In this document: piece by piece, positions 45,135-53,662 of the stretch
Layout of the letters: each line of letters opens with the position of its first letter
Numbering within the stretch: position 1 is the stretch's first letter
Notes under the pieces: generated by a model
Database searches by the model: none
What the model was told of the DNA's origin: nothing
What the model saw: the letters and a program-made list of their open reading frames with translations, nothing else
Origin: Chromatiaceae bacterium
GTDB taxonomy: Bacteria > Pseudomonadota > Gammaproteobacteria > Chromatiales > Chromatiaceae
Direction: 5' to 3'
Length of the DNA stretch: 64,000 bases
Assembly (NCBI GenBank): GCA_024235415.1
Contig: JACKML010000004.1
Coordinates: forward strand, 310,001 to 374,000
Made by a program: the position numbers and the translations under genes

Positions 45135-45800
45135 ATGAATGAGACCGTGATCGGTGCAGACCACGAGTTCCACGACCGCGACTTCGCGCTCGCCTGGAGC
45201 GAACGATTCAGCCCCACGGCGCAGCGCCTCGAACTGTTCGAACTGGTACTCGGCGAACTGCGCGCCGCCATACCGGCGCATGGCCGTGTCGTCGAGCTCG
45301 GCATCGGCCCCGGATACCTGGCAAACCATATCCTTCAGGCCATGCCGGACATCAGCTACTGCGGCATCGATTTCTCCACCCCCATGCTCGACATCGCGCG
45401 CGCCCGGCTGGAGCGGTACGCATCGCGCATCACCTACCTGCAGGCCGACCTGGTCGATGATGACTGGCAGGAAGCGGTGGCCGGTCCGGTCGATGCCGTG
45501 ATCTCGACCTGGGCACTGCACGACCTGGGGAGCCAGCAGAATGTACAGACCGTGTATGCGAAATCGGCGGGCGCGCTGCGCGGCCGCGGCATCCTGCTGA
45601 ACGGTGATTTCATCCGCCCGGACGGCGCAACGCAGGTGTTCGAGGCCGGTCGCTTCGAAGTGGCCCGCCACCTGGAGCTGATGAGGCAGACGGGATTCAA
45701 GCACGCGAAATGCCTGGCGCTGCTGGAACACGACCTGGAATCGCCGACCTCGGCCAAGAACTATGCCTGCCTGAAGGCACTGCGACGCATGAACCCCTGA
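45135..45800 (+). CDS. Class I SAM-dependent methyltransferase
   Basis: A 221-residue Rossmann-type methyltransferase. Motif I is VVELGIGPGYLA, then CGIDFSTPMLDIARARL (acidic loop after strand 2), LQADLVDDDW, and AVISTWALHDLG as motif IV-like. The small-molecule or protein substrate is unknown. The ATG at 45135 follows AAAGGAA; the frame to 45084 is an extension. It is divergent from the hyb operon and 13 bp before a TfoX-like gene, and need not have any role in hydrogenase. Confidence 0.85.
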   Translation: MNETVIGADHEFHDRDFALAWSERFSPTAQRLELFELVLGELRAAIPAHGRVVELGIGPGYLANHILQAMPDISYCGIDFSTPMLDIARARLERYASRITYLQADLVDDDWQEAVAGPVDAVISTWALHDLGSQQNVQTVYAKSAGALRGRGILLNGDFIRPDGATQVFEAGRFEVARHLELMRQTGFKHAKCLALLEHDLESPTSAKNYACLKALRRMNP

Positions 45801-45813
45801 GAACCCCACCCGG

Positions 45814-46161
45814 ATGAACAGGACCGCGAGCGAATTTGTCAGCCACCTCAGTGAAGTGTTCGAAGACTTCGGGCCGATCAGCGCACGACGCATGTTTGGC
45901 GGCTACGGCATCTACCACGGTGATCTGATGTTCGGGCTGGTCGCCGATGACGTGCTGTACCTGAAAGCGGATGCCTCATCGCAGCCCGAGTTTGCACGTC
46001 GCGACCTGCCGCCCTTTACCTATGTGAAGGCCGGCAAGACGATGAACATGTCCTATTTCGCGGCACCGGAAGAGATCTACGAGGACCGCACGGCGGCGAA
46101 GCGTTGGGCGGCTCTGGCCTATGAAGCGGCGTTGCGAAACCGGCCGAAACCCCGCCCGTAG
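45814..46161 (+). CDS. TfoX N-terminal domain protein
   Basis: A 115-residue protein with only the TfoX N-terminal domain (SARRMFGGYGIYHGDLMFGLVADDVLYLKAD, then FTYVKAGKTMNMSYF). TfoX/Sxy activates competence genes in some gammaproteobacteria, but stand-alone N-domains are common and not proven regulators. It is co-directional with the methyltransferase. Its TAG stop is the first three bases of a REP-like repeat. Confidence 0.87.
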   Translation: MNRTASEFVSHLSEVFEDFGPISARRMFGGYGIYHGDLMFGLVADDVLYLKADASSQPEFARRDLPPFTYVKAGKTMNMSYFAAPEEIYEDRTAAKRWAALAYEAALRNRPKPRP

Positions 46162-46290
46162 GAGGCCAGCCCCTGGCCGATCCGCGGATACCGACCAACA
46201 CGATAGCGGCACATCATCGGCGAGAGGGTTCGCCTCCTACAGGGTGTAACCCCAGGCATCTCGCAGGAGGCCAGCCCCTGGCCGATCCGC
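46159..46290. repeat. REP-like extragenic repeat pair
   Basis: Two direct copies of AGGAGGCCAGCCCCTGGCCG lie at 46160-46179 and 46265-46284, each followed by ATCCGC. Each has an internal GGCCAG/CTGGCC hairpin. Between them CGCCTCCTAC (about 46231-46240) is the inverse of GTAGGAGG. The first copy contains the TfoX-like gene stop codon. The block fills the gap before convergent hupR and could form a bidirectional terminator-like structure. Confidence 0.8.
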
Positions 46291-46315
46291 AAGGCTGCCG
46301 GCCACCAATCGCGAC

Positions 46316-47773
46316 CTAGGGCTCACTGCGTTGACCCAGGCCGTAGCGATCCAGCTTGTTGCGCAGGCCGACCCGCGACAGCCCCAGCTCTTCAGCGGCA
46401 CGGCTCTTGTTCCAGCGGTGCCGGATCAGGGTCTCGCGCAACACCCGCGCCTCCAGGGCCTCGACCCGGTCTTTGAGCGTCCCGTCGAGCCCGGCAAGCT
46501 GGTCTGTTGCGGCCTCTTCGGCACGCGGCGCGGCGCGCAGCACGCGCGGTGCGAGCAATGCCGCGTCGAGCACGGGCGCATCACTCATCACCAGCATGCG
46601 CTGGATCTCGTTGCGCAGCTCGCGCACATTGCCCGGCCAGTGGTAGTCACACAGGCATTGCATCGCCTCCCGGCTGAAACCGTCGCAGGGCTTGCCGAAT
46701 GCGCGCGCCGCCTCGTCGAGCAGGCACTGACCGATCACCGGGATGTCACCGCGCCGCGCACGCAGCGGCGGCAGATGCAGGCGCACGCCTGCGAGGCGAT
46801 AGTAGAGATCCTCGCGAAAACGTCCGGCGCGGATCTCCTGTTCGAGGTCACGGTTGGTCGCGGCGACCACACGGACATTCACGGTGCGGCGCTTGGCGCT
46901 GCCGACCGGACGCACCTCACCTTCCTGCAGCACACGCAGCAGTTTCATCTGGAAGGTCGGTGAGGTGTCACCGATCTCGTCGAGAAAAATGGTGCCGCCA
47001 TCCGCCTGCTCGAACAACCCGATGTGGTCGGTGACGGCGCTGGTGAAGGCGCCGCGCTTGTGCCCGAACAACTCGCTCTCGAGCAGCTGGTCGGGCATCG
47101 CCGCGCAGTTCTCGGCGACGAACGGCTTCCCGGCACGATCACTGTTGTAGTGAATGGCGCGCGCGAACAGTTCCTTGCCGGTACCGGACTCACCATCGAG
47201 CAGCACGCTGATGTCATAAGGCGCGATCTGCGCGACCTGGTCACACACGGCGTTGATCGGGCTGTCCGGCGAACGCACGATGCCGTCCAGCCGATAACTG
47301 CGCTTGAGCACACTGCGCTGGCGGTCGAGCCGCTTCTCCAGGGTCGGGGTGGCAACCCGCATCTCCAGCGTCATCAGCGCATTTTCGCGCTGCAGACGAT
47401 ACAACTCGCAGGCATTGCGCACGACCAGCAACAGGTTGTCCGGGTGCCAGGGCTTGCTGATGAACTGGTAGATGCCGGCGCCGTTGATGCCGTCGATGAT
47501 GTCGTCCGGATCCGTATAGCCGGAGATGATCATGCGCACCACCTCCGGCCATTGCTCACGCACCGTGGTCAGAAAGGCCACACCGGTCTGTTCCGGCATG
47601 CGCTGATCCGCCAGCACCGCCTGGATGCGCTCTGTCTCGAGCACGCCCAGTGCCTGCGCTGCGCTGCCCGCGGTGAATACCTCGAACTCCTCGTCGAGCG
47701 TGCGCGTCAGCGTCTGCAACGACAGCGCCTCGTCGTCGACGATCAGGATGCCGGGGCGCGCGGTTCCGGCCAC
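46316..47773 (-). CDS. hupR: Hydrogenase response regulator HupR/HoxA (NtrC family)
   Basis: Activator of hydrogenase genes, 485 residues. The receiver has Asp56 in LADQRMPE and the ISGYTDPDDIIDGIN and FISKPWHPDNL segments typical of HupR/HoxA. The AAA+ domain has Walker A GESGTGKELFA and Walker B TIFLDEIGDTSP. The C-terminal Fis-type helix is KSRAAEELGLSRVGLRNKL. The sigma-54 contact loop reads GAFTSA rather than GAFTGA. The start is GTG at 47773, directly after hypA. HupR/HoxA proteins are active unphosphorylated in several species, with HupT acting negatively; whether this holds here is inference. Confidence 0.93.
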   Translation of the reverse strand: MAGTARPGILIVDDEALSLQTLTRTLDEEFEVFTAGSAAQALGVLETERIQAVLADQRMPEQTGVAFLTTVREQWPEVVRMIISGYTDPDDIIDGINGAGIYQFISKPWHPDNLLLVVRNACELYRLQRENALMTLEMRVATPTLEKRLDRQRSVLKRSYRLDGIVRSPDSPINAVCDQVAQIAPYDISVLLDGESGTGKELFARAIHYNSDRAGKPFVAENCAAMPDQLLESELFGHKRGAFTSAVTDHIGLFEQADGGTIFLDEIGDTSPTFQMKLLRVLQEGEVRPVGSAKRRTVNVRVVAATNRDLEQEIRAGRFREDLYYRLAGVRLHLPPLRARRGDIPVIGQCLLDEAARAFGKPCDGFSREAMQCLCDYHWPGNVRELRNEIQRMLVMSDAPVLDAALLAPRVLRAAPRAEEAATDQLAGLDGTLKDRVEALEARVLRETLIRHRWNKSRAAEELGLSRVGLRNKLDRYGLGQRSEP

Positions 47774-48115
47774 TTACTCCACCTCGAGGTCTTTGATCTG
47801 CATCTGGTCACCGCTGACCACCTGCAGCTGGTAGCTGCCGCACTGCGGGCAGGCATCGAAACGCTGCTGGACTTCGACCTCGCAGCCACACGGCAGGCAC
47901 CACGCGGTACCGGGCAGCTGGATGATCTCCAGTTCGGCGCCATCGGCCAGCGTGTCGCGGGTGACGGCGTCAAAACCGAAACGCATCGCCTCGATTTCCA
48001 CCCCGGACAGGCGGCCGATCTCCAGGCGCACGCGGATCACGCGCTTGAACCCCTGACGCTGCGCCTCGTCCTCGATGATCTGCATGATCGATTCGCACAA
48101 CGACATCTCATGCAT
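47774..48115 (-). CDS. hypA: Nickel metallochaperone HypA
   Basis: A 113-residue protein that inserts nickel with HypB. It begins MHEMSLCESI, with the nickel-binding His2, and has the zinc-finger pairs CLPC and CPQC. It overlaps the end of hupK by eight bases and is immediately followed by hupR. It lies in the sensor operon rather than with hypBCDE, so nickel insertion for both HupV and HybC probably depends on this copy. Confidence 0.95.
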   Translation of the reverse strand: MHEMSLCESIMQIIEDEAQRQGFKRVIRVRLEIGRLSGVEIEAMRFGFDAVTRDTLADGAELEIIQLPGTAWCLPCGCEVEVQQRFDACPQCGSYQLQVVSGDQMQIKDLEVE

Positions 48116-49427
48116 CGCCGGTCACCTCTATGTGCGCCTCGACGCAGGGATCGATCGCATCGACCAGCAGGCGTGCCAGCTGCGGCAGACTACCGTCGAC
48201 CGGCAGGCTCAGCAGGCCCTGCGCCAGGGCGCCGCCGGGATGGAAGTTCCACTCGGTCGGCGCCAGGATGCGATAGTCGGCGACCTTGCCGTCGGCGATC
48301 CGCAACCAGTGCACCAGGCGTCCGCGTGCGGCCTCGACCTGGGCGATACCGCTGCCATTGACCGGCGCCACGGCGGGTCCGGCGGCGGCCGGCGCGACCT
48401 CGTCGACCAGCCGGGTGATACGTTCGACGACGTCGGTCAGCTCGAACAGGCGCGCCAGCAGGCGTGGCAGCAGGGCATTGCCATAGGTCTGCTGGGCGGC
48501 AGCGACCGACGGGTTGTCGCACTGTCGCTGCAGCGCACCCGTCTCACACGGCACCCCTGACCATGACGGAGCGGCGACAAAGGCATCCGCCGAGTCGCCC
48601 GCGAGCAGGGCCGACAGCACTGAATCCCCGATCACCGGCATTGCCATCACCTCGCTGCCACCAAGACCCGCATATCCCCGCCCGATCACGCTGCCAAACA
48701 TGCGCGGGGCGACGGCCTTGCCGCCCGCCACCCAGTGCGACAGCGCGTCATTACCCGGCATCGCCTGCCAGCGGGCAGACCAGCTGTCCGCCGGCTCGCC
48801 GAGGGCGCCGGCCAGCAGCCGCTGCAACTCATCGAGCAGTTGGGCCAGCACGCCACGATCGGGCAACAGCTCACCGCCGCCGGGACGAAAGGCGTCGCCG
48901 GCCGGGTACAGCGCCCTGCCCCACGCGGTGCGCATGCGCCCGAGGGCACCCAGCCCATCGACGCCCGGCGACATGTCCAGCCACGCAGACCAACCGAGCA
49001 GAATGCGGAACAGGTGCTCGCGCGCGGTCTCGGCGAGCAGCAGCAGTTCGCGCGCCAGCAGGTGGCGCGGGTCGGGTTGGATGTCCAACGCGTTTTCGCT
49101 CGCGGCGGTGGCCGCGCAGGCCTGGGCCGTGGCGCACACGCTGAAGATCATCGGCAGGGTCGCCAGGGCATGTTCGACCGGACGGCCGCGGAACAGGCGC
49201 TGCGCGACATCGAGATGACGGCTGGAGGAGACCGAGGCGGCATCGACGCGGCCACCGCGCGTGACCAGCTGGACGGTGATCGCCCCCGCCGGATTGGCGG
49301 CGCCTGTGCTCACGACCACGTCGTCCGCGCCCTCGGGAACTCCATTACCGCCGGGCAGGCCGACGATCCGCAGTTCAGCTGCCGCGGTTCCTGCGCGCCA
49401 GGAAGTACACGACGGCGGCCAGGCCAA
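48108..49427 (-). CDS. hupK: Hydrogenase assembly protein HupK/HoxV (large-subunit-like scaffold)
   Basis: A protein of about 425-439 residues related to hydrogenase large subunits but with a dismantled active site. The first cysteine motif is replaced by FSVCATAQACAATAASE, and the C-terminal motif is DPCVEAHIEV instead of DPCxxCxxH. The ILAPTEWNFHPGGALAQGL segment is as in large subunits. HupK/HoxV is thought to hold the iron unit during maturation. The start is uncertain: a TTG at 49427 is the farthest, but it overlaps the upstream small gene by 53 bp; the recognisable fold starts near ELRIVGLPGG (about 49373), where no ATG or GTG is found. Confidence 0.85.
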   Translation of the reverse strand: MAWPPSCTSWRAGTAAAELRIVGLPGGNGVPEGADDVVVSTGAANPAGAITVQLVTRGGRVDAASVSSSRHLDVAQRLFRGRPVEHALATLPMIFSVCATAQACAATAASENALDIQPDPRHLLARELLLLAETAREHLFRILLGWSAWLDMSPGVDGLGALGRMRTAWGRALYPAGDAFRPGGGELLPDRGVLAQLLDELQRLLAGALGEPADSWSARWQAMPGNDALSHWVAGGKAVAPRMFGSVIGRGYAGLGGSEVMAMPVIGDSVLSALLAGDSADAFVAAPSWSGVPCETGALQRQCDNPSVAAAQQTYGNALLPRLLARLFELTDVVERITRLVDEVAPAAAGPAVAPVNGSGIAQVEAARGRLVHWLRIADGKVADYRILAPTEWNFHPGGALAQGLLSLPVDGSLPQLARLLVDAIDPCVEAHIEVTGDA

Positions 49428-49569
49428 CGCTCACCAGCAGGTGCTCGATGCCCAGGTGCGGGTGCAGATGGGCCACCAGGTGTTCGCTCTGGTGGGCGGA
49501 CGCCAGACCGCTGGCCAGACCCAGGAGTGGCGCAACAATCAGGACAACGGACGGTCGGATGGCTTTCAT
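49375..49569 (-). CDS. Small membrane protein within the hup regulatory operon
   Basis: A 64-residue protein with a signal-like N-terminal helix (SVVLIVAPLLGLASGLASA), a histidine-rich centre (HQSEHLVAHLHPHLGIEH) and a second helix (LLVSVGLAAVVYFLARR). The HPHLGIEHLL segment recalls the HPFxGxDHLL motif of HupE/UreJ nickel permeases, but the rest of HupE is absent. The ATG at 49569 has only a weak upstream GGGA. It lies between hupV and hupK and overlaps the presumed hupK start. A nickel-related role is a guess from histidines and position. Confidence 0.6.
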   Translation of the reverse strand: MKAIRPSVVLIVAPLLGLASGLASAHQSEHLVAHLHPHLGIEHLLVSVGLAAVVYFLARRNRGS

Positions 49570-49812
49570 GACGGCAAATCCCGGGGCTGGGCCCGACAAC
49601 GGGCGCGTGATCGATGGTGGTGCTTATCAGCTCCGTGGGGATGAGCAATGCCTGTGCCATCGGGATGAAACCTCTTATAAACCGCCAGTTAGCGAAAAAT
49701 ACCGGCCATCCCGGGCACGTCGACTGCAATCAGCGCTTGCAGTCTTTCCTGTAATTGGAAAGTAAGTTTGCGTTTCGTTGCCGCACGACGCAAGCCGTGC
49801 AGCGTCACCGAC

Positions 49813-51270
49813 TCAATGCACGGTGCACACCATGCAGGGGTCGAACGAGCGCACGATATGCTGGGCCGCCAGCGGCGACGTCTCGCCGTCACGCAGCGGC
49901 GCGCCGACCAGCGCCTGTTCCAGCGCGCCCGGCACGCCACTGGCATCGCGCGGCGAGAAGTTCCAGGTCGTCGGGGCAATGATCTGATAGTTGGAGATCC
50001 GACCCTCGCGGATCGACACCCAGTGTCCCAGGCTGCCGCGCGCGGCCTCGACCAGGCCAACGCCATCGGCGTTATCCGGCAGCACCGCGGTGTGGCAGAA
50101 CGGCTCGCCCGGCACCAGGCCACGCACCCATCCCTCCATCGCGATCACCACGCGGGCGACCTCCAGCAGCCGCGCGACCACGCGGTTGCGCACATTGCCG
50201 CCACTGGTTGCGACCAGGTCGCGGACCAGCGGATGCCCGTCGACCACCTGCCGCGCCAGCGCACCGACCTCGACCACGGCCCCGTCGAGGCGCGGCGCCT
50301 TGCACCAGCTGTAGGCGTCTGCCTTGTCCGGCTCGGGCAGCGTGACGCCGCGACTGGGATGACGTGCGACATCACCGTGCATCCAGCTGCGTGACAGGTC
50401 CTCACCGATCAGCGCCGTATCGAGTGGCTGTGGACCGTGATGCCACAAGCCAGGTGCGAACAGGCGCTGGCCGTCGATCAGGTAGCTGCCGTAACTCATG
50501 AAGCGGTCACTGGCGCGGCCCAGCGCCTCCAGGCCGAGCGCGTCGGCGATGGCCAGGAAACGCCGCAGGTCGCTGCTGTGCGGCGGCGCCGCGGCCGCCC
50601 AGGCCGACAGTGCCGCGGCGCTGTCCAGCGCCACGATCGCTTCCAGGCGATCGCCGAAAGTCACCTGCTCGAGAAAACGCCGGAACCCCGCGATCTGCAC
50701 CAGCAGGCGCAGGCACTCCTGCGCCTGCACCGGGCGCGTGCTGCCGCCGGGCTGCAGGCCCAGCGTATGCGGCCACTTGCCGGCCAAAAGCCCCATCAGG
50801 TGCAACCACTGGGCACGCGCGCCGATCGCCTCGCGCGGCGCGTCACCGGCTGTTGCGGTGAAGCGCTGCGCCAGGTCGGCATACCAAGGCTCCCGTGAAT
50901 ACGCCGCGCGCGCGAAGTCGGGCATGAAGAACAGATAGAAATGGGTGAAGTGATCAGCGACGTTCTCGGCCGCCAACACCAGGTTGGTCGCCAGGTCGCC
51001 GTTGCGCGGCATCGCCAGTCGCTGTGCGTCAGCCAACGCATAGGCCGCCGCCATCGACTGCGAAACCGAGCAGATGCCGCAGATGCGCGGTGCAATCACC
51101 AGGGCGTCGCGCGGGTCCTTGCCGGCCAGGATCTGCTCGAAACCGCGGTACAGCGGCGCGTTCACGTAGGCTGCAGCAACCCGGCCGGCATCGATGTCCA
51201 GCGTCACCTCGAGGTCGCCCTCGACGCGATTGAACGGGCCGACAACGATGCGTCTTCTGGCGTCGCTCAT
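49813..51270 (-). CDS. hupV: Regulatory (H2-sensing) hydrogenase large subunit HupV/HoxC
   Basis: Large subunit of the cytoplasmic H2 sensor, 485 residues. It has VGPFNRVEGDLEV, the first motif RICGICSVSQS (glutamine in place of histidine, as in group 2 enzymes) and the C-terminal DPCMVCTVH. The protein stops right after that histidine, so no maturation protease is needed, which is a hallmark of regulatory hydrogenases. The ATG at 51270 overlaps hupU by four bases; the longer frame to 51594 is rejected. Confidence 0.95.
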   Translation of the reverse strand: MSDARRRIVVGPFNRVEGDLEVTLDIDAGRVAAAYVNAPLYRGFEQILAGKDPRDALVIAPRICGICSVSQSMAAAYALADAQRLAMPRNGDLATNLVLAAENVADHFTHFYLFFMPDFARAAYSREPWYADLAQRFTATAGDAPREAIGARAQWLHLMGLLAGKWPHTLGLQPGGSTRPVQAQECLRLLVQIAGFRRFLEQVTFGDRLEAIVALDSAAALSAWAAAAPPHSSDLRRFLAIADALGLEALGRASDRFMSYGSYLIDGQRLFAPGLWHHGPQPLDTALIGEDLSRSWMHGDVARHPSRGVTLPEPDKADAYSWCKAPRLDGAVVEVGALARQVVDGHPLVRDLVATSGGNVRNRVVARLLEVARVVIAMEGWVRGLVPGEPFCHTAVLPDNADGVGLVEAARGSLGHWVSIREGRISNYQIIAPTTWNFSPRDASGVPGALEQALVGAPLRDGETSPLAAQHIVRSFDPCMVCTVH

Positions 51271-52274
51271 CGATACCTGGTGCTCTTGACCTTGGGTGTG
51301 ATCCGCGCGTGATCCGACACTGCGTTGGTCTTCAGCCGCTCCGGCGTGGCTGCCTTGGACAGTGACGACAACGCGACGAACCACGCCTTGGGCATATCGG
51401 TCGGCAGGCCAACTGGTATCCCGGCGATCGACGGTGTGACGGTGAACGGGTGGCCCGGCTCCTCGAACTCCGGCGCTGTGCAGTTGATGCAGGCGTAGCC
51501 GCCACGGACGCACGAACCCTCGCCGTTCCACAGTCGCGTGTTGCAGTCGGCGTGTGCCTGGGTGCCAAGGCAGCCCATGTGCTCCATCAGGCAACCGAGT
51601 TGCGATGGCGCCTGTGCGCTGGCCTTGTACTCGTAGTACTCGTTGCGTGGGCAGCCGTGATGCACCAGTTGATCGGCAAAGCTGCGCGGGCGTTGCAGGG
51701 TGTCGAGATCGGCAGCATCGAAACCGGATTGGGCCAGCGCCAGCAGGGTCTCGAGTACCCAGTTCGGGTGCGTCGGGCAGCCGGCCACGTTGATCACCGG
51801 CAGCCCGGCAGCGGAGCGATAGGCGTCACCGAGCAGACCACCCGGATGACTGCCGTCGTATTGCAGGCCACAGGCATCGGCCGGATTCGAGCCACCGGCC
51901 GTGATGCCGCCGAACGCCGCACAGCTGCCCACCGCCAGGGTGTAGCGGCTGCGTTGCGCCAGGTCGCGCACCCAGTCGATCATCGGCCGCGCACTGCCGG
52001 CGAACATGTGAAAGCGCCCGCTGCCGAACGGTCCGCGCAGCATCGAGCCTTCGACACACAACACATCGACAGGCACCTCGCCATCGACAATCCGCTGCAG
52101 CAGGGAAATCACCTCCTCGCCGCTCGCCTCGCTCAGCGCCGGGTGCCACAGCAGACGGATGCCACCGAGTTCGAGGGTACTGATCAGGTCCGGTGACTCG
52201 GCACACAACAGCGACATCGTGCAGCCACCGCAGCCGCCTGACTGCAGCCACAGCACGTCGAGCGTCTTGCTCAT
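51267..52274 (-). CDS. hupU: Regulatory hydrogenase small subunit HupU/HoxB
   Basis: Small subunit of the H2 sensor, 335 residues, without a Tat signal, which fits a cytoplasmic location. The proximal-cluster motif is intact (SGGCGGCTMS), followed by GSCAAFGG, AGCPTHP, and C-terminal cluster cysteines in HHGCPRNEYYEYK, LGCLMEHMGC, DCNTRLWNGEGSCV and CINC. The C-terminal extension is basic (ARITPKVKSTRYR). It overlaps hupT and hupV by four bases each. The intact CGGC motif contrasts with the altered one in HybO. Confidence 0.95.
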   Translation of the reverse strand: MSKTLDVLWLQSGGCGGCTMSLLCAESPDLISTLELGGIRLLWHPALSEASGEEVISLLQRIVDGEVPVDVLCVEGSMLRGPFGSGRFHMFAGSARPMIDWVRDLAQRSRYTLAVGSCAAFGGITAGGSNPADACGLQYDGSHPGGLLGDAYRSAAGLPVINVAGCPTHPNWVLETLLALAQSGFDAADLDTLQRPRSFADQLVHHGCPRNEYYEYKASAQAPSQLGCLMEHMGCLGTQAHADCNTRLWNGEGSCVRGGYACINCTAPEFEEPGHPFTVTPSIAGIPVGLPTDMPKAWFVALSSLSKAATPERLKTNAVSDHARITPKVKSTRYR

Positions 52275-53641
52275 GATGCGCCCTCCATCGGCAACGACAG
52301 CGTGAACACCGCACCGCCCTGCCCATGGTTGGCGGCCGTCAGGTTGCCGCCGTGTTCGGTGACGATACCGTAACTGATCGACAGCCCCAGCCCCGTCCCC
52401 TGACCCAGCGGCTTGGTGGTGAAGAACGGATCGAACACGCGCACCAGGTCATCCGGCGCGATCCCGGCACCGTTGTCGCGGACACGCACCCTGGCCATGC
52501 CATCGGCCACATCGACCCGCACCTCGACACGCGGCCTGTCGACATCGCGCAGTGCATCGATCGCGTTCTGCACCAGGTTCATCAGTACCTGCTGCAACTG
52601 CCCGGGGTGGCCAGCAATCTGCAGCACCGGCGGGGCCTCGACATCGATCTGCAGGTCCTGGCGCGCACCCCTGGTCACCCAGTGCACGGCCGTGGCGACC
52701 ACATGCACCAGGTCGAAACGAGAGCGTTCTCCGCTCTGCCCGGAGGAGAAGCGACGCAGATCCTGGACCAGGTCGCGCACGCGTTCGGCGCCCTGCAGGG
52801 TGCCGTCGAGCAGTGGTGCGATATCGGCGAGGATCTTCGGGACATGCAGCTCGTCACGCAGCTTCCGCACATCGTCGGGCAGGTCGGCCGCATCCACCGC
52901 GGCGAGATAGCGCGCCAGTCGTTCGCGATAACGCGCCAGCGCATGAACGTTGCCGTAGACGAAACTGATCGGGTTGTTCAGTTCGTGCGCCACACCGGCC
53001 ACCAGGCGGCCCAGCGAGGCCATCTTTTCCGCATTGACCAGTTGCCGCTGCGCCTGCTGCAGTTCGCTGTGGGCGACGTGGAGGGCCTCGTAGGCACGCC
53101 GCAGCTCGCCGACCGGGCGGCCGATCAGGACCATGCCGACGCGCCGGCCGCGGGCGTCGTAGCGACAGGTGCAGTTCATCGCCAGCGGCATCTTTTCACC
53201 ACGCCCGCACAGCGTGACCTCGCAGTCACCGACCGCGCCGACGCGGATCTTCTCGACCAGCTGTTCGGCCAGGGGCTGGCAATCACTGCTCAGAAGTGTC
53301 TGAAACGCTCGTCCCTTCAGCGTCGCCTCGCTCTCGCCGGCCAGTGCCTCCATCGCCTTGTTGACCTGCTGGATGCGGCCCTTGGCATCGCACACGATGA
53401 GCACGTCGGTCATCGAGGCCAGGACGCTGGCAATGAACTGCTGGGCGGCTTCCAGCGAGCTGTTTTTCTCTTCCAGGTCGACCTGATAACGCACGAGATC
53501 GGCGTAGGTCTCATCCATCTTGCGGATGACCTCGATCCAGGCCGCATCCTGGGATGCGCGTGCCTCGGCCGCCAGGTCGGACGCGACCTCCTGCGACCGG
53601 CCGACAGGCCTGAACACGGGCAATACCTTGTCTTCGTTCAT
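52271..53641 (-). CDS. hupT: Hydrogenase sensor histidine kinase HupT/HoxJ
   Basis: Soluble kinase of 456 residues that receives the H2 signal from HupUV. An N-terminal coiled coil (KMDETYADLVRYQVDLEEK) leads to a PAS domain (MTDVLIVCDAKGRIQQVNKAM). A HisKA domain follows with GVAHELNNPISF, then HATPase (LVQNAIDAL, DNGAGI, GQGTGLGLSI). It heads the operon hupT-hupU-hupV-small ORF-hupK-hypA-hupR. The ATG at 53641 is preferred to the frame opening at 53740. A perfect 14-bp palindrome lies 22 bp upstream. Confidence 0.92.
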   Translation of the reverse strand: MNEDKVLPVFRPVGRSQEVASDLAAEARASQDAAWIEVIRKMDETYADLVRYQVDLEEKNSSLEAAQQFIASVLASMTDVLIVCDAKGRIQQVNKAMEALAGESEATLKGRAFQTLLSSDCQPLAEQLVEKIRVGAVGDCEVTLCGRGEKMPLAMNCTCRYDARGRRVGMVLIGRPVGELRRAYEALHVAHSELQQAQRQLVNAEKMASLGRLVAGVAHELNNPISFVYGNVHALARYRERLARYLAAVDAADLPDDVRKLRDELHVPKILADIAPLLDGTLQGAERVRDLVQDLRRFSSGQSGERSRFDLVHVVATAVHWVTRGARQDLQIDVEAPPVLQIAGHPGQLQQVLMNLVQNAIDALRDVDRPRVEVRVDVADGMARVRVRDNGAGIAPDDLVRVFDPFFTTKPLGQGTGLGLSISYGIVTEHGGNLTAANHGQGGAVFTLSLPMEGAS

Positions 53642-53662
53642 GGCTGGGCGACCCGATGTGCC

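Noticed and set aside
48108..49427. A third functional hydrogenase large subunit
   Set aside because: The cysteine motifs needed for NiFe binding are broken at both ends; position and sequence fit HupK/HoxV.
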